A DNA stretch of 64,000 nucleotides from Enterobacter hormaechei subsp. hoffmannii (GTDB lineage Bacteria > Pseudomonadota > Gammaproteobacteria > Enterobacterales > Enterobacteriaceae): the NCBI RefSeq assembly GCF_001729745.1, contig NZ_CP017186.1, positions 806,001 through 870,000 on the forward strand, read 5' to 3'. This document shows positions 1 through 9,253 of this stretch, piece after piece. The notes beneath the pieces are model-generated. The model saw only the letters and a list, made by a program, of their open reading frames with translations, had not been told where the DNA came from and did no database searches. Positions within the stretch are counted from its first letter, which is position 1; the number at the start of each line of letters is the position of its first letter. The translations under genes and the position numbers were made by a program.

Positions 1-109
1 GCTGGGCTTCGTTCATATACTCTTCGCCCGGCTTCTCTTGATACGGCTCCACCCCAGCGATGGCGAGAATACTCAGGGACGATGTTTTACGGTTTTGCCC
101 TTCTTGCAT
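1..109 (-). CDS. dksA: DksA, RNA polymerase-binding transcription factor (N-terminal part only)
   Basis: Only the first 36 codons are in the window; the gene runs off the left edge. The reading begins MQEGQNRKTSSLSILAIAGV, the start of enterobacterial DksA. DksA binds the secondary channel of RNA polymerase and works with ppGpp to repress rRNA promoters and activate amino-acid biosynthesis promoters. The coiled-coil tip and zinc-finger region are outside the window. A purine-rich GGAGAAG Shine-Dalgarno sequence lies just upstream of the ATG. It follows sfsA on the same strand after a 176-bp gap, as in E. coli. Confidence 0.96.
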   Translation of the reverse strand, partial: MQEGQNRKTSSLSILAIAGVEPYQEKPGEEYMNEAQ

Positions 110-285
110 GTTGCTTCTCCTTAACACGCACTATCGATCCCCGTGTTGGGGGAAAAATCAGGTCGCTATAAATAGCAGATGCTTTTCCGTATGGCAATTA
201 TCTAAACGTAACACTTGACAACCCTGTGAGGAAAAGCGTATTTGCGCACGCGGCCAGAACACTTATTAGTCAATCGTCTAATCCC

Positions 286-990
286 TTATAGGACAATGGG
301 AAGAGAGGATCTCAGAGTCATATTATCGGCAGAAAGTTCCGCTTTATAAGCGAAAATCTCTACCCCCTGCTTTTGTGCCTCATTCAACAATTGCGCGTAT
401 TTAGGATCAATATGACGGGCCGGGGAAAACCGTTCAATGGCTGAATGCAGAACCGCAAACAGCAACACGGCGCGCTTGCCCGCCGCCGCTACACTCATTA
501 GCTCCCGCAGATGCTTCTGGCCACGTAGCGTTACCGCATCCGGAAAGAAGCCGTTTTCCTCTTCCGCTAACGTCACTGATTTCACTTCAATATAGCACTC
601 AGGGCGGTCTTCCGCCTGTAACATAAAATCAATTCTGCTGCTTTCATCGCCATATTTCACTTCGCTTTTTTGCGTGCCGTAACCCACCAGTTCAGGAAGG
701 ATTCCATTTGTCAGGGCTTCCTTAACCAGCTGATTTGCGCGCAGGGTATTAACGCAAATAAATGCCCCGCTTTGCGTCTCGGTCATTTCCCAGGTATGAG
801 GATATTTGCGTTTAGTATTTTCTGATGTGGAATACCAGACCGTGTCACCCGGCGTGGCGCAACCGGTCATGGCGCCGGTGTTAGGACAATGCAGCGTGAG
901 CGTTTCGCCCTCAGGCGTGATCACGTCAGCGAGAAAGCGTTTGTAACGCTGGATCAGCGTGGCGGGCTGGAGTGCAGGGCTAAACTTCAT
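286..990 (-). CDS. sfsA: SfsA, sugar fermentation stimulation protein
   Basis: 234 aa, full length for the family. Seen: an N-terminal beta-rich segment, then a central stretch RIDFML...[11 protein letters not shown] whose D and E-x-K residues match the PD-(D/E)xK nuclease-like core recognised in SfsA proteins. Multicopy sfsA in E. coli stimulates maltose metabolism and the protein binds DNA; its true biochemical activity is unsettled. The ATG start lies inside the 3' end of upstream thpR (11-nt overlap), implying translational coupling. dksA follows downstream on the same strand. Identification rests on sequence resemblance and synteny. Confidence 0.95.
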   Translation of the reverse strand: MKFSPALQPATLIQRYKRFLADVITPEGETLTLHCPNTGAMTGCATPGDTVWYSTSENTKRKYPHTWEMTETQSGAFICVNTLRANQLVKEALTNGILPELVGYGTQKSEVKYGDESSRIDFMLQAEDRPECYIEVKSVTLAEEENGFFPDAVTLRGQKHLRELMSVAAAGKRAVLLFAVLHSAIERFSPARHIDPKYAQLLNEAQKQGVEIFAYKAELSADNMTLRSSLPIVL

Positions 991-1534
991 CAGGATTCCT
1001 TAACGTGTCGCCCAGCGTCCAGCGCTGGAGCGGAGTGTAGCGGGTGCGTCCTTGTACAAAGGCAGATTCGTACAGCGCAAATTCATTCACCTGAAAGGAC
1101 CAGTGAAAGCCCGGTGGCGGGATGGCAACAGCCTGACCCGCATCGCGCAGCAGGGTAATGTGGGGATGAAACGGCTGCGGGCTCTGATAACAGCCGCTGC
1201 GCGCGGCCTGTGCCCGCAGCATATTTGCGAGCTGGAGCAGTCCGCGAGGGGGCTGCCGCGTCCCCAGCCAGACCACCCGAGAGCGCAGCCATTGCCCGGC
1301 ATCGTCAAGATGCAGCGTAAAACCCGGCTGAGAAATGCGTCCGGCCATTGCGCTTAACGCGCGCTGCTTTTCTGCGCTCACCTCGCCAAGAAAAGCTAAC
1401 GTCAGGTGCATATTGGCGGCGACGACAGGGCGGCCCGCTTCCGCGGGGAAGTGGCTGGCGCGCCAGCGAACAATTTGCCGTTGAAGCGTGGTGGGTAATT
1501 CAATGGCGAAGAATAGCCGTTTTGACTCAGACAT
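980..1534 (-). CDS. thpR: ThpR (LigT), RNA 2',3'-cyclic phosphodiesterase / 2'-5' RNA ligase
   Basis: 184 aa from the ATG at 1534. A longer in-frame extension upstream exists but has unrelated composition and overlaps the divergent hrpB start, so I reject it. Two HxTx signatures of the 2H phosphoesterase family are present: H43-L-T45 in [11 protein letters not shown] and H125-I-T127 in HPHITLLRD. The family opens 2',3'-cyclic phosphates on RNA ends and in vitro makes 2'-5' linkages in tRNA halves. It overlaps sfsA by 11 nt and is divergent from hrpB. Confidence 0.94.
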   Translation of the reverse strand: MSESKRLFFAIELPTTLQRQIVRWRASHFPAEAGRPVVAANMHLTLAFLGEVSAEKQRALSAMAGRISQPGFTLHLDDAGQWLRSRVVWLGTRQPPRGLLQLANMLRAQAARSGCYQSPQPFHPHITLLRDAGQAVAIPPPGFHWSFQVNEFALYESAFVQGRTRYTPLQRWTLGDTLRNPDEV

Positions 1535-1607
1535 GCGCAAGACTCGGTAATGATATGCGCCGATGCTACAATGTACGCCGATTAATGTTAACCCTCTGGA
1601 GCCGTAA

Positions 1608-4037
1608 GTGTCCTCTTTGCCCGTCGCCGTCGTCCTTCCTGAGCTTCTCGCAGCCTTAGAACATGCGCCACAGGTTTTGCTCAGCGCGCCTACCGGAGCG
1701 GGTAAATCCACGTGGCTGCCCCTGCAAATTCTGCGCGAGGGGAGCATCAGCGGGAAAATTATCCTGCTGGAACCGCGCAGGCTGGCGGCGCGCAATGTGG
1801 CGCAGCGCCTGGCGGAACTGCTGAATGAAAAACCGGGCGAGACGGTAGGGTACCGGATGCGCGCCGAAACCTGCATTGGCCCGTCTACGCGGCTGGAGGT
1901 GGTCACTGAAGGCATTCTTACCCGTATGCTGCAAAACGATCCGGAGCTGAGCGGCGTCGGGCTGGTGATCCTTGATGAATTTCACGAGCGCAGCCTCCAG
2001 GCCGATCTGGCCCTTGCGCTGCTGCTCGACGTTCAGCAGGGGCTGCGCGACGACCTTCGGCTGCTGATTATGTCGGCGACGCTGGATAACGAGCGGCTCC
2101 GGCAGACGCTCCCTGACGCGCCGATGATCTCCTCTGAAGGGCGTGCGTTCCCGGTCGAGCGCCGCTTTCAGCCGCTGCCTGCCCATCAGCGTTTTGACGA
2201 AGCCGTTGCCATCGCCACCGCCGAATTGCTCCGTCAGGAACCCGGCTCGCTGCTGCTGTTTTTACCCGGCGTAGGCGAAATCCAGCGCGTACAGGAGCAG
2301 CTGGCATCCCGGGTGAGCAGTGACGTTATGCTGTGCCCGCTCTACGGCGCGCTGCATTTGGCTGACCAGCGCAAGGCGATCCTTCCCGCACCGGCGGGGC
2401 AGCGCAAAGTGGTACTGGCGACCAATATCGCCGAAACCAGTTTGACCATCGAAGGCATTCGCCTGGTGGTGGACAGTACGCAGGAGAGGGTGGCCAGTTT
2501 TGATCCGCGTACCGGGCTGACCAGGCTACTGACGCAGCGCATCAGCCAGGCCTCAATGGTGCAGCGCGCAGGCCGAGCAGGGCGTCTTGAGCCGGGTATT
2601 TGCCTGCATTTAACCAGCGCCGAGCAGGCGGAGCGTGCGGCATTGCAGAGTACGCCTGAGATTTTACAAAGCGATCTCTCCGGGCTGGTAATGGATCTGA
2701 TGCAGTGGGGCTGCCCGGACCCTGACCAGCTCACCTGGCTTAATCCTCCGCCTGTTGTGAACCTTTCCGCCGCGCGCAGCCTGCTGACCCAGCTTGGCGC
2801 GCTGGAAGGCGAGCGACTGACGGCGCGCGGCCAGAAAATGGCGGCGCTGGGCAACGATCCGCGTCTGGCAGCGATGCTGGTGGCAGCACAAGGCGACGAT
2901 GAAATTGCCACGGCGGCAAAACTGGCGGCTATTCTTGAGGAGCCGCCGCGCGGTGGCAGCAGCGATCTGGGACAGGCCTTTTCACGCCAGCAGGGAAACT
3001 GGCAACAGCGCGCGCAGCAGTTGTGTCACCGCCTGAAGAGCCGGGGAGGATCGCCCGACAGCGATAAAGTTATCCCTCTTCTGGCCCAGGCCTTCCCGGA
3101 CAGGATCGCGCGCCGTCGCGGGCTGGATGGTCGTTATCAACTGGCAAATGGGATGGGCGCGATGCTGGACAGCGATGATGCTCTGACGCGTCATGAATGG
3201 CTGATCGCGCCGCTCTTACTCCAGGGTAGTCACTCCCCGGATGCGCGCATCTTGCAGGCGGTTGCCGTAGATATTGACGCCCTGACGCGTACCTGCCCGC
3301 AGCTGCTTCAGCAATCTGACATTGTCGAATGGGATGATGCCCAGGGCACGCTGAAGGCGTTCCGTCGTAGCCAGATTGGCAAACTGACGCTCGGGACAAA
3401 ACCGCTGGCGAAGCCGTCGGAGGAAGAGTTACACCAGGCGATGCTGAACGGCATTCGGGAAAAAGGGCTGAGCGTATTGAACTGGACGCCTGAGGCTGAA
3501 CAATATCGTATACGTCTGCACTGCGCCGCGAAGTGGCTGCCGGAACAGGGGTGGCCAGCGGTGGATGATGAGACGCTGCTCGCGACGCTTGAACAGTGGT
3601 TGTTGCCGCAGATGAGCGGCGTACACTCCCTGCGCGCCCTTAAGGCGCTTGATGTTAAGGCAGCGTTACAGAATTTACTGGACTGGTCGTTACGTCAACG
3701 TCTGGATAGTGAACTGCCTGGGCATTACACTGTGCCAACCGGGAGTCGGATTGCCATTCGTTATCATGAGGATAATCCGCCAGCGCTGGCGGTTCGGATG
3801 CAGGAGATGTTTGGTGAGGCCACCACGCCGTCCATCGCTGAAGGGCGCGTGCCGTTAGTGCTTGAGCTGCTTTCGCCTGCGCATCGTCCCTTGCAGATCA
3901 CCCGCGATCTGGGTGCGTTCTGGGCGGGGAGCTATCGTGAAGTGCAGAAAGAGATGAAGGGGCGATATCCCAAACACGTCTGGCCGGACGATCCGGCGAA
4001 TACCGCGCCGACACGGCGCACGAAGAAATATTCGTAA
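1608..4037 (+). CDS. hrpB: HrpB, DEAH-box-type ATP-dependent RNA helicase
   Basis: 809 aa, the length of E. coli HrpB, starting at GTG. Seen: Walker A APTGAGKST (K33), the DExH variant LDEFHERS, SAT motif LIMSATLD, an ATNIAETSLT motif and the QRAGRAGR motif VI in the second RecA domain, then a helicase-associated region and an HrpB-type C-terminal domain ending in a basic tail (RRTKK). It is a superfamily 2 helicase of poorly defined physiological role; it is non-essential in E. coli. Its promoter lies between it and divergent thpR. A palindromic terminator candidate and a repeat element follow it. Confidence 0.95.
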   Translation: MSSLPVAVVLPELLAALEHAPQVLLSAPTGAGKSTWLPLQILREGSISGKIILLEPRRLAARNVAQRLAELLNEKPGETVGYRMRAETCIGPSTRLEVVTEGILTRMLQNDPELSGVGLVILDEFHERSLQADLALALLLDVQQGLRDDLRLLIMSATLDNERLRQTLPDAPMISSEGRAFPVERRFQPLPAHQRFDEAVAIATAELLRQEPGSLLLFLPGVGEIQRVQEQLASRVSSDVMLCPLYGALHLADQRKAILPAPAGQRKVVLATNIAETSLTIEGIRLVVDSTQERVASFDPRTGLTRLLTQRISQASMVQRAGRAGRLEPGICLHLTSAEQAERAALQSTPEILQSDLSGLVMDLMQWGCPDPDQLTWLNPPPVVNLSAARSLLTQLGALEGERLTARGQKMAALGNDPRLAAMLVAAQGDDEIATAAKLAAILEEPPRGGSSDLGQAFSRQQGNWQQRAQQLCHRLKSRGGSPDSDKVIPLLAQAFPDRIARRRGLDGRYQLANGMGAMLDSDDALTRHEWLIAPLLLQGSHSPDARILQAVAVDIDALTRTCPQLLQQSDIVEWDDAQGTLKAFRRSQIGKLTLGTKPLAKPSEEELHQAMLNGIREKGLSVLNWTPEAEQYRIRLHCAAKWLPEQGWPAVDDETLLATLEQWLLPQMSGVHSLRALKALDVKAALQNLLDWSLRQRLDSELPGHYTVPTGSRIAIRYHEDNPPALAVRMQEMFGEATTPSIAEGRVPLVLELLSPAHRPLQITRDLGAFWAGSYREVQKEMKGRYPKHVWPDDPANTAPTRRTKKYS

Positions 4038-4063
4038 TGGGGGAGTGCGGCCTGAAAGGTAAA

Positions 4064-4111
4064 GTGCGGCCTGATGCCCTCACCCCGGCCCTCTCCCACA
4101 GGGAGAGGGAG
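4064..4111 (+). repeat. 48-bp dispersed palindromic repeat, copy 1
   Basis: This element begins GTGCGGCCTGATGCCCTCAC and ends in the perfect inverted repeat CCCTCTCCC-ACA-GGGAGAGGG plus AG. A second copy, identical except for a few positions (CC/CT and GG/AA), lies in reverse orientation at 12963-13010. Both sit in intergenic space directly after a gene. It resembles the short REP-like palindromes scattered through enteric and pseudomonad genomes. Confidence 0.85.
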
Positions 4112-4120
4112 AAAACACTA

Positions 4121-4153
4121 AAGACTTTCCTGTCAGGAAAGTCTTGCTGTTTA
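4121..4153 (+). terminator. Perfect palindrome after hrpB, probable terminator
   Basis: AAGACTTTCCTG (4121-4132) is mirrored exactly by CAGGAAAGTCTT (4134-4145) around one central T, giving a 25-bp perfect inverted repeat, followed by the T-rich stretch GCTGTTTATTTTG. It most likely terminates hrpB transcription before mrcB; an operator role is possible. Confidence 0.6.
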
Positions 4154-4234
4154 TTTTGAGAGATTTCTTCTTTCACTGACCTGTGCAAGATAAGAAAATC
4201 TGGCCTTTGCGCCTGAATGTTGCGGAGAAAAAGC

Positions 4235-6757
4235 ATGGCGGGGAATGACCGCGAGCCAATAGGACGTAAGGGAAAGCCGACGCGTCCGGCGAAAGAAAAG
4301 GTAAGCCGTCGTCGCCTCAGAGATGAGGAGTATGACGATGACTATGAAGACGATTATGAGGATGAAGAACCGATGCCGCGTAAAGGGAAAGGCAAAGGGC
4401 GTAAGCCTCGTGGTAAGCGCGGCTGGTTCTGGCTGCTGCTGAAGCTGTTTATTGTTTTTGTTGTCCTGATCGCGATTTACGGCGTTTATCTGGATCAGAA
4501 GATCCGCAGCCGTATCGACGGGAAAGTCTGGCAATTGCCTGCGGCAGTGTACGGCCGCATGGTGAACCTTGAGCCGGACATGTCCATCAGCAAGAATGAG
4601 ATGGTGAAGCTGCTGCAAGCCACGCAGTATCGTCAGGTCACGAAAATGACCCGTCCGGGTGAATTTACCGTCCAGGCGAAAAGCATTGAGATGATCCGCC
4701 GTCCGTTCGACTTCCCGGACAGTAAAGAGGGGCAGGTGCGCGCGCGTCTGACCTTTGACGGCGATCGCCTGGAAACCATTGAGAACATGGATAACGATCG
4801 CCAGTTCGGTTTCTTCCGTCTCGATCCGCGTCTCATCACCATGCTGTCGTCCGCAAACGGCGAACAGCGCCTGTTCGTGGCGCGTAACGGCTTCCCGGAT
4901 CTGCTGGTGGATACCCTGCTGGCAACCGAAGACCGCCACTTCTACGAGCACGACGGGATTAGCCTCTACTCCATTGGTCGTGCGGTACTGGCGAACCTGA
5001 CCGCGGGGCGTACGGTGCAGGGGGCGAGTACCCTGACCCAGCAGTTGGTGAAAAACCTGTTCCTCTCCAGCGAGCGCTCTTACTGGCGTAAAGCCAACGA
5101 AGCGTACATGGCCGTGCTGATGGATGCGCGCTACAGCAAGGATCGTATTCTTGAGCTGTACATGAACGAGGTGTACCTCGGTCAGAGCGGCGATAACGAG
5201 ATCCGCGGCTTCCCGCTGGCGAGCCTGTACTACTTTGGCCGTCCGGTAGAAGAGCTGAGCCTTGATCAGCAGGCGCTGCTGGTGGGCATGGTAAAAGGCG
5301 CGTCGATCTACAACCCGTGGCGTAACCCAAAACTGGCGCTGGAGCGTCGTAACCTGGTGCTGCGTCTGCTGCAACAACAGCAGGTGATTGACCAGGAGCT
5401 GTACGACATGCTGAGCGCGCGTCCGCTGGGCGTTCAGCCGCGCGGTGGGGTGATCTCTCCGCAGCCTGCCTTTATGCAGATGGTACGTCAGGAGTTGCAG
5501 TCTAAGCTCGGAGATAAAGTGAAAGATCTCTCCGGGGTGAAGATCTTCACCACCTTTGACTCCGTGGCGCAGGATGCGGCAGAAAAAGCGGCGGTTGAAG
5601 GTATTCCGGTTCTGAAGAAGCAGCGTAAGCTGAGCGATCTGGAAACCGCGATGGTGGTAGTTGATCGCAACACCGGCGAAGTTCGCGCCATGGTGGGCGG
5701 CGCCGAGCCGCAGTATGCGGGCTATAACCGCGCGATGCAGGCGCGTCGTTCGATTGGTTCTCTGGCAAAACCGGCAACCTACCTGACCGCGCTGAGCCAG
5801 CCGAATCTCTATCGACTGAACACCTGGATTGCCGATGCGCCAATCTCCCTGCGCCAGCCTAACGGCCAGGTGTGGTCTCCGCAGAACGATGATAAGCAGT
5901 TCAGCGGTCAGGTGATGCTGGTGGATGCGTTAACCCGTTCCATGAACGTGCCAACGGTTAACCTCGGCATGGCGCTGGGCCTCCCCGCCATCACCGACAC
6001 CTGGCAGAAGCTGGGCGTACCGAAAGATCAGCTGCACCCTGTGCCAGCGATGATCCTGGGGGCGCTTAACCTGACGCCAATCGAAGTGGCCCAGGCGTTC
6101 CAGACCATCGCCAGCGGCGGTAACCGTGCTCCGCTCTCCGCCCTGCGTTCGGTGATTGCCGAAGATGGCTCCGTGCTGTATCAGAGCTTCCCGCAGGCTG
6201 AGCGCGCTGTTCCGGCGCAGGCGGCCTATATGACGCTGTGGACCATGCAGCAGGTGGTCCAGCGCGGTACCGGGCGTCAGCTGGGGGCGAAGTATCCTGG
6301 TCTGCATCTGGCAGGTAAAACCGGGACTACCAACAACAACGTCGATACCTGGTTCGCCGGTATTGATGGCCGTGAAGTAGTGATCACCTGGGTGGGCCGC
6401 GATAACAACCAGCCGACCAAACTGTATGGTGCGAGCGGCGCGATGTCGATTTACCAGCGTTATCTGGCAAATCAGTCTCCGGTGCCGCTGAACCTCGTTG
6501 CCCCGGAAGATATCGTCGATATGGGCGTGGACAGCTCGGGTAACTTCATCTGTGGCGGCGGCGTGCGTTCGCTGCCGGTCTGGACGACCAACCCGGATGC
6601 GCTGTGCCAGCAAAGCCAGCCAGAAGAACCGACAGGTAACCCGTTCGATCAGTCTTCTCAGCCTCAGCAGCCGCAGCAGCAGCCGCAGCAGCAGAACGAG
6701 AAGAAAGACAGCGACGGCGTCGCCGGCTGGATCAAGGATATGTTCGGCGGCAACTAG
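4235..6757 (+). CDS. mrcB: PBP1B, bifunctional peptidoglycan glycosyltransferase/transpeptidase
   Basis: 840 aa. I chose the ATG at 4235 ([10 protein letters not shown]) over an in-frame ATG 18 nt upstream because it matches the family start and has a GGAG site 10 nt before it. Seen: an acidic then basic cytoplasmic tail, one membrane segment (about 65-87), a UB2H-type domain, a GT51 glycosyltransferase with E232 in [11 protein letters not shown], and a transpeptidase with S509-LAK512, S569-M-N571 and K695-TG. A glutamine/proline-rich linker precedes the C-terminus. It polymerises and cross-links peptidoglycan at the inner membrane, activated by the outer-membrane lipoprotein LpoB. It is monocistronic, with a strong terminator behind it. 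Confidence 0.97.
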   Translation: MAGNDREPIGRKGKPTRPAKEKVSRRRLRDEEYDDDYEDDYEDEEPMPRKGKGKGRKPRGKRGWFWLLLKLFIVFVVLIAIYGVYLDQKIRSRIDGKVWQLPAAVYGRMVNLEPDMSISKNEMVKLLQATQYRQVTKMTRPGEFTVQAKSIEMIRRPFDFPDSKEGQVRARLTFDGDRLETIENMDNDRQFGFFRLDPRLITMLSSANGEQRLFVARNGFPDLLVDTLLATEDRHFYEHDGISLYSIGRAVLANLTAGRTVQGASTLTQQLVKNLFLSSERSYWRKANEAYMAVLMDARYSKDRILELYMNEVYLGQSGDNEIRGFPLASLYYFGRPVEELSLDQQALLVGMVKGASIYNPWRNPKLALERRNLVLRLLQQQQVIDQELYDMLSARPLGVQPRGGVISPQPAFMQMVRQELQSKLGDKVKDLSGVKIFTTFDSVAQDAAEKAAVEGIPVLKKQRKLSDLETAMVVVDRNTGEVRAMVGGAEPQYAGYNRAMQARRSIGSLAKPATYLTALSQPNLYRLNTWIADAPISLRQPNGQVWSPQNDDKQFSGQVMLVDALTRSMNVPTVNLGMALGLPAITDTWQKLGVPKDQLHPVPAMILGALNLTPIEVAQAFQTIASGGNRAPLSALRSVIAEDGSVLYQSFPQAERAVPAQAAYMTLWTMQQVVQRGTGRQLGAKYPGLHLAGKTGTTNNNVDTWFAGIDGREVVITWVGRDNNQPTKLYGASGAMSIYQRYLANQSPVPLNLVAPEDIVDMGVDSSGNFICGGGVRSLPVWTTNPDALCQQSQPEEPTGNPFDQSSQPQQPQQQPQQQNEKKDSDGVAGWIKDMFGGN

Positions 6758-6767
6758 CCTTTATGAC

Positions 6768-6795
6768 ACCCCCTTCCCTGGAAGGGGGTATTTTC
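6768..6795 (+). terminator. Intrinsic terminator of mrcB
   Basis: ACCCCCTTC (6768-6776) pairs with GAAGGGGGT (6781-6789) across a CCTG loop and is followed by ATTTT. It starts 11 nt after the mrcB stop codon. Confidence 0.85.
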
Positions 6796-6899
6796 ACCTC
6801 AGCAACTCATTTCCTTAACCCTGTTTTCAATCCTTATTAACGACCCGTTTTCCGTTGATTATTTCTTAAACCCTCAATTCTTGTAGGGCCGCATATCGC

Positions 6900-6929
6900 T
6901 TGCTATGCCGTCAGCGTTTCGCATATTAT
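6900..6929 (+). promoter_or_regulatory. Candidate fhuA promoter
   Basis: A TTGCTA hexamer at 6900-6905 and TATTAT at 6924-6929 (18-bp spacing; CATATT at 16 bp is an alternative) form a sigma-70-like promoter. The expected start point falls on the Fur-box candidate at 6938-6956, consistent with iron repression. Confidence 0.45.
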
Positions 6930-6937
6930 TCTGCGGT

Positions 6938-6956
6938 CATAATAATAATTCTCGTT
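6938..6956 (+). promoter_or_regulatory. Candidate Fur box upstream of fhuA
   Basis: CATAATAATAATTCTCGTT matches about 12-13 of 19 positions of the Fur consensus GATAATGATAATCATTATC, with both ATAAT blocks intact on the left half. It lies 36 bp before the fhuA ATG and overlaps the predicted transcription start. Fur-Fe(II) repression of fhu is established in E. coli; this exact site is inferred. Confidence 0.6.
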
Positions 6957-6992
6957 TACGTTATCATTCACCTTTTTCATCAGAGATCCATC

Positions 6993-9203
6993 ATGGCGCT
7001 TTCCAATACTGCTCAGCCAATTAACACGTCGCTGCGTAAAATCGCAGCCGTCGTAGCCACAGCGGTTGCCGGCATGTCTGCTTATGCACAGGCCGCTGAA
7101 ACCCCCAAGAAAGAAGAAACCATCACCGTGACTGCCGCACCGGCTGCACAGGAAAGTGCCTGGGGTCCTGCACCGACGATTGCGGCAAAACGCACTGCAA
7201 CGGCGACGAAAACCGATACACCCATTGAGAAAACCCCGCAGTCTATTTCTGTTGTGACTCGTGAAGAGATGGACATGAAACAGCCGGGGACGGTTAAACA
7301 GGCCCTGGCCTACACCCCAAGCGTTTTCGCAACGCGCGGCGCCTCAACAACTTACGATGTGGTTTCGATTCGTGGTTTCACGACCTCCAGCACCGTGAAT
7401 ACCAACCAGTATCTGGATGGTATGAAGTTGCAGGGAGACAACTACTCTGAAGCGTCCATGGACCCGTACTTCCTTGAGCGCGTAGAGCTGCTGCGTGGCC
7501 CGACGTCTGTACTGTATGGCAAAAGCCATCCGGGCGGCGTAGTGAGTATGGTCAGTAAGCGTCCAACCACGGAACCGTTGAAAGAAATTCAGTTCAAAAT
7601 GGGGACGGATAACCTCTGGCAGACGGGGTTTGATTTCAGCGACGCGATTGACGATGACGGCGTGTGGTCCTACCGTCTGACCGGTCTGGGACGTAGTGAG
7701 AACGCGCAGCAGGAAATGGTGAAGTCTACTCGTTACGCGATTGTGCCGTCTTTCAGCTGGCGTCCTGATGATAAAACCGATTTCACCTTCCTGAGCAACT
7801 TCCAGAGCGATCCGGATGCGGGTTACTACGGCTGGCTGCCACGTGAAGGTACCGTTGTGCCTTACTATGATGCTAACGGAAAAGCGCACAAACTGCCGAC
7901 CGACTTCAACGAAGGTGATGAAGACAATAAGATCTCCCGTCGTCAGAAAATGGTGGGTTACAGCTTCGCGCATGAATTCAACGACACCTTCACCGTGCGT
8001 CAGAACCTGCGTTATACCAAAATCAACACGCTGTACCGTTCAGTTTACGGTAACGGCTATATCGCCCCGGCCCAGATCAGCCGTGCCTACGTGCGTTCAG
8101 ATGAAGACCTCAACTCGTTCACGGTTGATACACAGCTCCAGTCGAAATTCGCGACCGGCGCCGTTGACCATACCCTGCTGACGGGTGTGGATTATCTTCG
8201 TATGCGAAATGACATTGATGCTGACTACGGCACCGCCGATCCGATCAGCATGAACAATCCTCAGCACGGCAATGCGAACGTCAATGTGAACTTCCCGTAT
8301 GCCATGCTCAATCGTCAGGAGCAGACCGGGCTCTATGCGCAGGATCAGGCTGAATGGGATAAGTGGGTACTCACCTTGGGTGGCCGCTATGACTTTGCGA
8401 AAACGTCTGCCTTTAACCGTAATAACGGAACCACCGCGGAAATTAACGATCAGGCATTTACCTGGCGCGGGGGGATTAACTACCTGTTCGACAACGGGAT
8501 TACACCATACTTCAGCTACAGTGAATCCTTTGAACCGCTCTCTGGCACCACCCAGGGCGGCAAACCGTTCGATCCGGCGCGCGGCAAGCAGTATGAAGCG
8601 GGCGTGAAGTATGTTCCAAAAGATCTGCCTGTTGTGGTGACGGCAGCGGTATACCAACTGACCAAGAACAATAACCTGACCGCCGATCCGGCGAACCCGA
8701 CCAGCGGCTTTAGCGTGCAGGGCGGTGAAATTCGCTCCCGAGGCTTTGAGCTGGAAGCGAAAGCGGCGGTGTCGGCTAACGTGAACGTGACGGCGGCCTA
8801 CAGCTACACTGATGCACAATACACCCACGACACCTGGTATGAAGGTCGTCGTCCGGCAGAAGTACCGCGCAACATGGCATCACTGTGGGCGGATTACACC
8901 TTCCACGAGACGGCGCTAAGTGGCCTGACCGTTGGTGCGGGTGCTCGCTACATCGGTAACACGGTGACGTACTACTCCTCAGCGTCGCCTAAAGCCTATG
9001 AGTCCTTTAACGTCGCGGGTTATGCCCTGGCGGATGCGACCGTGAAATACGATCTGGCGCGCTTCGGTCTGCCGGGCTCTTCCGTCGGCGTCAACGTGAA
9101 CAACATCTTTGATCGTGAATACGTCTCCAGCTGCTACAGCGAGTATGCATGCTACTGGGGAGCAGGACGCCAGGTTGTTGCCACGGCGACCTTCCGCTTC
9201 TAA
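6993..9203 (+). CDS. fhuA: FhuA, TonB-dependent ferrichrome outer-membrane receptor
   Basis: 736 aa from the ATG at 6993. Seen: signal peptide of about 34 residues ending AYAQA, TonB box ETITVTAA, plug domain (QSISVVT, RGPTSVLYG, GGVVSMVSKRP) and a 22-strand barrel ending in the canonical C-terminal Phe (ATATFRF). It imports ferrichrome, and in E. coli also admits phages T1, T5, phi80 and colicin M. The segment equivalent to loop 4 (from about residue 350) is roughly 18 residues shorter than in E. coli and lacks both bridging cysteines; the late Cys pair (SSCYSEYACYW) is kept. The barrel is otherwise FhuA-like. First gene of fhuACDB. Confidence 0.93.
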   Translation: MALSNTAQPINTSLRKIAAVVATAVAGMSAYAQAAETPKKEETITVTAAPAAQESAWGPAPTIAAKRTATATKTDTPIEKTPQSISVVTREEMDMKQPGTVKQALAYTPSVFATRGASTTYDVVSIRGFTTSSTVNTNQYLDGMKLQGDNYSEASMDPYFLERVELLRGPTSVLYGKSHPGGVVSMVSKRPTTEPLKEIQFKMGTDNLWQTGFDFSDAIDDDGVWSYRLTGLGRSENAQQEMVKSTRYAIVPSFSWRPDDKTDFTFLSNFQSDPDAGYYGWLPREGTVVPYYDANGKAHKLPTDFNEGDEDNKISRRQKMVGYSFAHEFNDTFTVRQNLRYTKINTLYRSVYGNGYIAPAQISRAYVRSDEDLNSFTVDTQLQSKFATGAVDHTLLTGVDYLRMRNDIDADYGTADPISMNNPQHGNANVNVNFPYAMLNRQEQTGLYAQDQAEWDKWVLTLGGRYDFAKTSAFNRNNGTTAEINDQAFTWRGGINYLFDNGITPYFSYSESFEPLSGTTQGGKPFDPARGKQYEAGVKYVPKDLPVVVTAAVYQLTKNNNLTADPANPTSGFSVQGGEIRSRGFELEAKAAVSANVNVTAAYSYTDAQYTHDTWYEGRRPAEVPRNMASLWADYTFHETALSGLTVGAGARYIGNTVTYYSSASPKAYESFNVAGYALADATVKYDLARFGLPGSSVGVNVNNIFDREYVSSCYSEYACYWGAGRQVVATATFRF

Positions 9204-9212
9204 CCTCTTTAT

Positions 9213-9239
9213 GGGCACGGTTCGCCGTGCCCTTTTTAT
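9213..9239 (+). terminator. Terminator-like hairpin between fhuA and fhuC
   Basis: GGGCACGG (9213-9220), TTCG tetraloop, CCGTGCCC (9225-9232), then TTTTTATTT. The helix is perfect and the loop extra-stable, so it should terminate part of fhuA transcription inside the fhu operon. fhuC begins 15 nt after the T-tract. It may also protect the fhuA mRNA 3' end. Confidence 0.8.
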
Positions 9240-9253
9240 TTAAGTTGGCTGAC

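Noticed and set aside
139-152. CCCC-GTGTTG-GGGG hairpin upstream of dksA
   Set aside because: Short four-base stem without T-tract or conservation evidence; not enough to call a site.
1535-1915. N-terminal extension of thpR back into hrpB
   Set aside because: Sequence before MSESKRLFF is antisense to the hrpB Walker A region and has no similarity to 2H phosphoesterases.
4076-4111. The 48-bp repeat as a CRISPR or IS end
   Set aside because: Only two widely spaced inverted copies, no spacers or transposase between them; a REP-like palindrome explains it better.
4151-5377. 408-codon open frame antisense to mrcB
   Set aside because: Its sequence is the mirror of PBP1B codons, low-complexity in places, with no family resemblance.
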